A stretch of DNA of 14,389 nt. It comes from DAOUGC01 sp034429695 (GTDB taxonomy: Bacteria; Chloroflexota; Anaerolineae; Anaerolineales; Anaerolineaceae). The notes under the pieces were generated by a model, which searched no databases, was not told where the DNA came from, and saw only the letters and a program-made list of their open reading frames with translations. The stretch covers positions 1 through 14,389 of the forward strand of contig DAOUGC010000186.1 in NCBI GenBank assembly GCA_034429695.1, written 5' to 3'. Positions 12,823-14,389 of this stretch are shown in pieces; position 1 is the stretch's first letter, and each line of letters starts with the position of its first letter. The position numbers and the translations under genes were made by a program.

Positions 12823-13653
12823 ATGACAACCGAAAACCCGCCATCCTCCCGCCCATCTCCACAACCTTCACCGGTACGACCACCGGCGCGGTTTTCCATT
12901 TTCAATGCCGTGCAAACCATCCTGAGTGTGGCGGTGGTGGTTGCCACCCTGCTGACCCTGTGGACGCCGTCGAATCTTTTTTCTGACCGGTTGGTCAAAG
13001 AAATGCTGATGGTGGCAGCCCAGACCCAGCAACCCACCCTGGGGGCGGAAGGCTCGGTATCCCTCAGCCCCACCCCCAACCAGCGCCTGCCGATCGCCAT
13101 TGTATCGGGGCACTGGGGAAACGACCCCGGCACGGTGTGTGATGATGGACTGACCGAGGAGGAAGTCAACCTGCGCATTGCCACCATCGTACAGAACCGA
13201 CTGATCTCCGAAGGATACCAGGTGGATTTGCTGAAGGAACAGGACGAACGCCTGAACCTGTATTATGGTCTGGCGTTGATCTCAATCCACAATGACTCAT
13301 GCCAGTACGTAAACGACCAGGCCACCGGTTACAAGGTGGCGGCTGCCCAGGCAACCGTTTACCCTGAAAAAGCCAACCGCCTGGCTGCCTGCCTGATCGA
13401 CCGTTACGGACGACTGACCGGGATGAGTTATCATGAGAACACTGTCACAGAAGATATGACCGATTATCACGCCTTCCGGGAAATTCATTCCGATACACCA
13501 GCGGTGATTGTCGAAACCGGCTTTCTAAACCTCGACCGTCAGATCCTGACCGAACAGCCCGACCTGATCGCAGAGGGTGTGGTGCAGGGTATTCTATGTT
13601 ACGTTCGCAATGAATCAGTTAATCTGGCGGCAGAACAGGCTCCCGCTCCATGA
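12823..13653 (+). CDS. Membrane-anchored N-acetylmuramoyl-L-alanine amidase (Amidase_3 family)
   Basis: Peptidoglycan hydrolase that cuts the amide bond between MurNAc and the stem-peptide L-Ala. Numbered from ATG 12823 it has 276 residues: a Pro/Ser-rich cytoplasmic start (1-22), a single membrane helix (about 26-48), a short linker, and the zinc-dependent catalytic domain (about 88-265). Expected zinc ligands are present as H97 (SGHWGNDPG), E112 (LTEEEVNL) and H156 (SIHND), and the catalytic Glu as E231 (IVETGFLN). I prefer 12823 because a promoter-like element ends seven bases before it and the extra residues from ATG 12712 look non-coding; ATG 12817 is also possible. The stop overlaps the next gene by ATGA. 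The enzyme acts outside the membrane, on the cell wall, if the organism has one. Confidence 0.88.
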   Translation: MTTENPPSSRPSPQPSPVRPPARFSIFNAVQTILSVAVVVATLLTLWTPSNLFSDRLVKEMLMVAAQTQQPTLGAEGSVSLSPTPNQRLPIAIVSGHWGNDPGTVCDDGLTEEEVNLRIATIVQNRLISEGYQVDLLKEQDERLNLYYGLALISIHNDSCQYVNDQATGYKVAAAQATVYPEKANRLAACLIDRYGRLTGMSYHENTVTEDMTDYHAFREIHSDTPAVIVETGFLNLDRQILTEQPDLIAEGVVQGILCYVRNESVNLAAEQAPAP

Positions 13654-14389
13654 CCACTGGCAGGCCATCCGCAAGAACTCCACTGCAACAGGCCATTGAC
13701 GCCCTGAAACGGGGCGACAAACTGGAAGCCCGCCGTCTGGCGCAAATGGCAGTTGAAGCCCAGCCCGGCCGCGAAGAAACCTGGCTGGTACTGGCTGCAG
13801 CGGTGGAACCGGAAGACAGCCTGCAATACCTGCAAAAAGCACTGCAAATAAATCCCGAATCCCAACGCGCCCGGCAGGGAATCCACTGGGCGTTGCAACG
13901 CCAGCGCACCACTTTGCCAGACGGGCAGCAACCTGCCCGCTTGCGCATGGTGGGCGAACCCGATGAAGGCGCCACCACCCCCATACCGGTGGCAAGCACC
14001 CAGCCAGTGCGTGTGGCTCAGGCCGGCCACACCATGCCGGTGCGGGTTAAACCCGACCTGGAAGCCACCGCCCCGCACCGCGTTGAGCCGGGATCAACCA
14101 CGCCATTTACCGACCATACCGCGCCGGTCGCAATTCCAACCGGACCGGTACGCGCGGCTTCCCAACGGAGGGCGGGAAAAGTTGTCCGCAAGAAAACCGG
14201 GCAATCGGCCATGCCTTATGTGCTTATTCCAGCCCTGCTGGCAATGGCTGTGGTGATCATGGCTGGCATTTTGTATTTCGCCATGCCGGGCGGTTGGGAC
14301 ACGGTGTTCGCCGATTATTCAGCCGAACGTCCCCAGGGTGTGCTGCTTAAACCATCATTGACCCCCACCCGTACCCCCACCGCAACCCA
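13650..14389 (+). CDS. TPR-like, single-TM protein with Thr/Pro stalk (partial, 5' end)
   Basis: Starts at ATG 13650, overlapping the amidase stop as ATGA, and stays open to the window end (246 codons visible). Residues about 10-85 form two or three TPR-like helical repeats (AIDALKRGDKLEARRLAQMAV, split here by no gap; then ETWLVLAAAV and YLQKALQINPES), a style common in Chloroflexota proteins. A Pro-rich, disordered cytoplasmic segment follows (about 95-185), then one membrane helix at about 188-212 (MPYVLIPALLAMAVVIM). The outer part ends in a Thr/Pro stalk (SLTPTRTPTATP). The outside domain lies beyond the window. Coupling to the amidase suggests a cell-envelope role, for instance a wall enzyme such as an L,D-transpeptidase, but no catalytic residue is visible. 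Confidence 0.75.
   Translation, partial: MTTGRPSARTPLQQAIDALKRGDKLEARRLAQMAVEAQPGREETWLVLAAAVEPEDSLQYLQKALQINPESQRARQGIHWALQRQRTTLPDGQQPARLRMVGEPDEGATTPIPVASTQPVRVAQAGHTMPVRVKPDLEATAPHRVEPGSTTPFTDHTAPVAIPTGPVRAASQRRAGKVVRKKTGQSAMPYVLIPALLAMAVVIMAGILYFAMPGGWDTVFADYSAERPQGVLLKPSLTPTRTPTAT

Noticed and set aside
1..14389. tRNA, rRNA, CRISPR array, insertion sequence or phage genes
   Set aside because: I saw no cloverleaf-like gene, regularly spaced repeats, transposase or phage-type protein on either strand.

Overview
The window looks like a chromosomal segment of a Chloroflexota bacterium, most likely class Anaerolineae. This is an inference, not a database result. It rests on Thr/Pro (TPTP-type) stalks beside single membrane helices in the two partial genes at the window edges, a NYN plus OST-HTH protein, a DUF4013 membrane protein, an AMMECR1 protein, tandem c-di-AMP receptor (DarA/PstA-like) genes, and GC-rich, densely packed coding DNA. 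No insertion sequence, prophage, CRISPR array, tRNA or rRNA was recognised.

Layout on the + strand: (1) the C-terminal end of a membrane-anchored surface protein (1-165); (2) pth (184-810) and mfd (812-4249), one nucleotide apart; (3) a two-component set consisting of an OmpR/PhoB-type regulator (4231-4911), a NYN/OST-HTH protein (4919-5704) and a HAMP histidine kinase (5710-7080); (4) a large six-hairpin-glycosidase-like protein (7134-9569), overlapping by four bases the first of two consecutive c-di-AMP receptor-like genes (9566-9904 and 9918-10184); (5) two small membrane proteins, DUF4870-like (10334-10657) and DUF4013 (10862-11512), each behind a strong ribosome binding site and a structured leader. 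A bidirectional terminator (11535-11564) separates them from a - strand pair, flavin reductase (12141-12623) and AMMECR1/AmmeMemoRadiSam A-like (11572-12144), overlapping by four bases. After a divergent intergenic region with inverted repeats come (6) a membrane-anchored N-acetylmuramoyl-L-alanine amidase (12823-13653) and, with an ATGA overlap, a TPR/TM/Thr-Pro protein that runs off the window end.

The most interesting signals are these. Three promoters (RR gene, glycosidase gene, amidase gene) have their -10 box 6-7 nt before the ATG, so the transcripts should be leaderless; this fixes the starts of two genes that have longer open frames. A predicted RNase/RNA-binding protein (NYN+OST-HTH) is embedded between response regulator and kinase. 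The two DarA-like paralogues have complementary losses: the first keeps the GGAT segment but lacks the Arg/Thr of the ligand pocket, and the second keeps Arg/Thr but lacks the GGAT segment and the long loop. The first is translationally coupled to a glycosidase-like gene, which suggests an untested link between c-di-AMP signalling and glycoside or osmolyte turnover.
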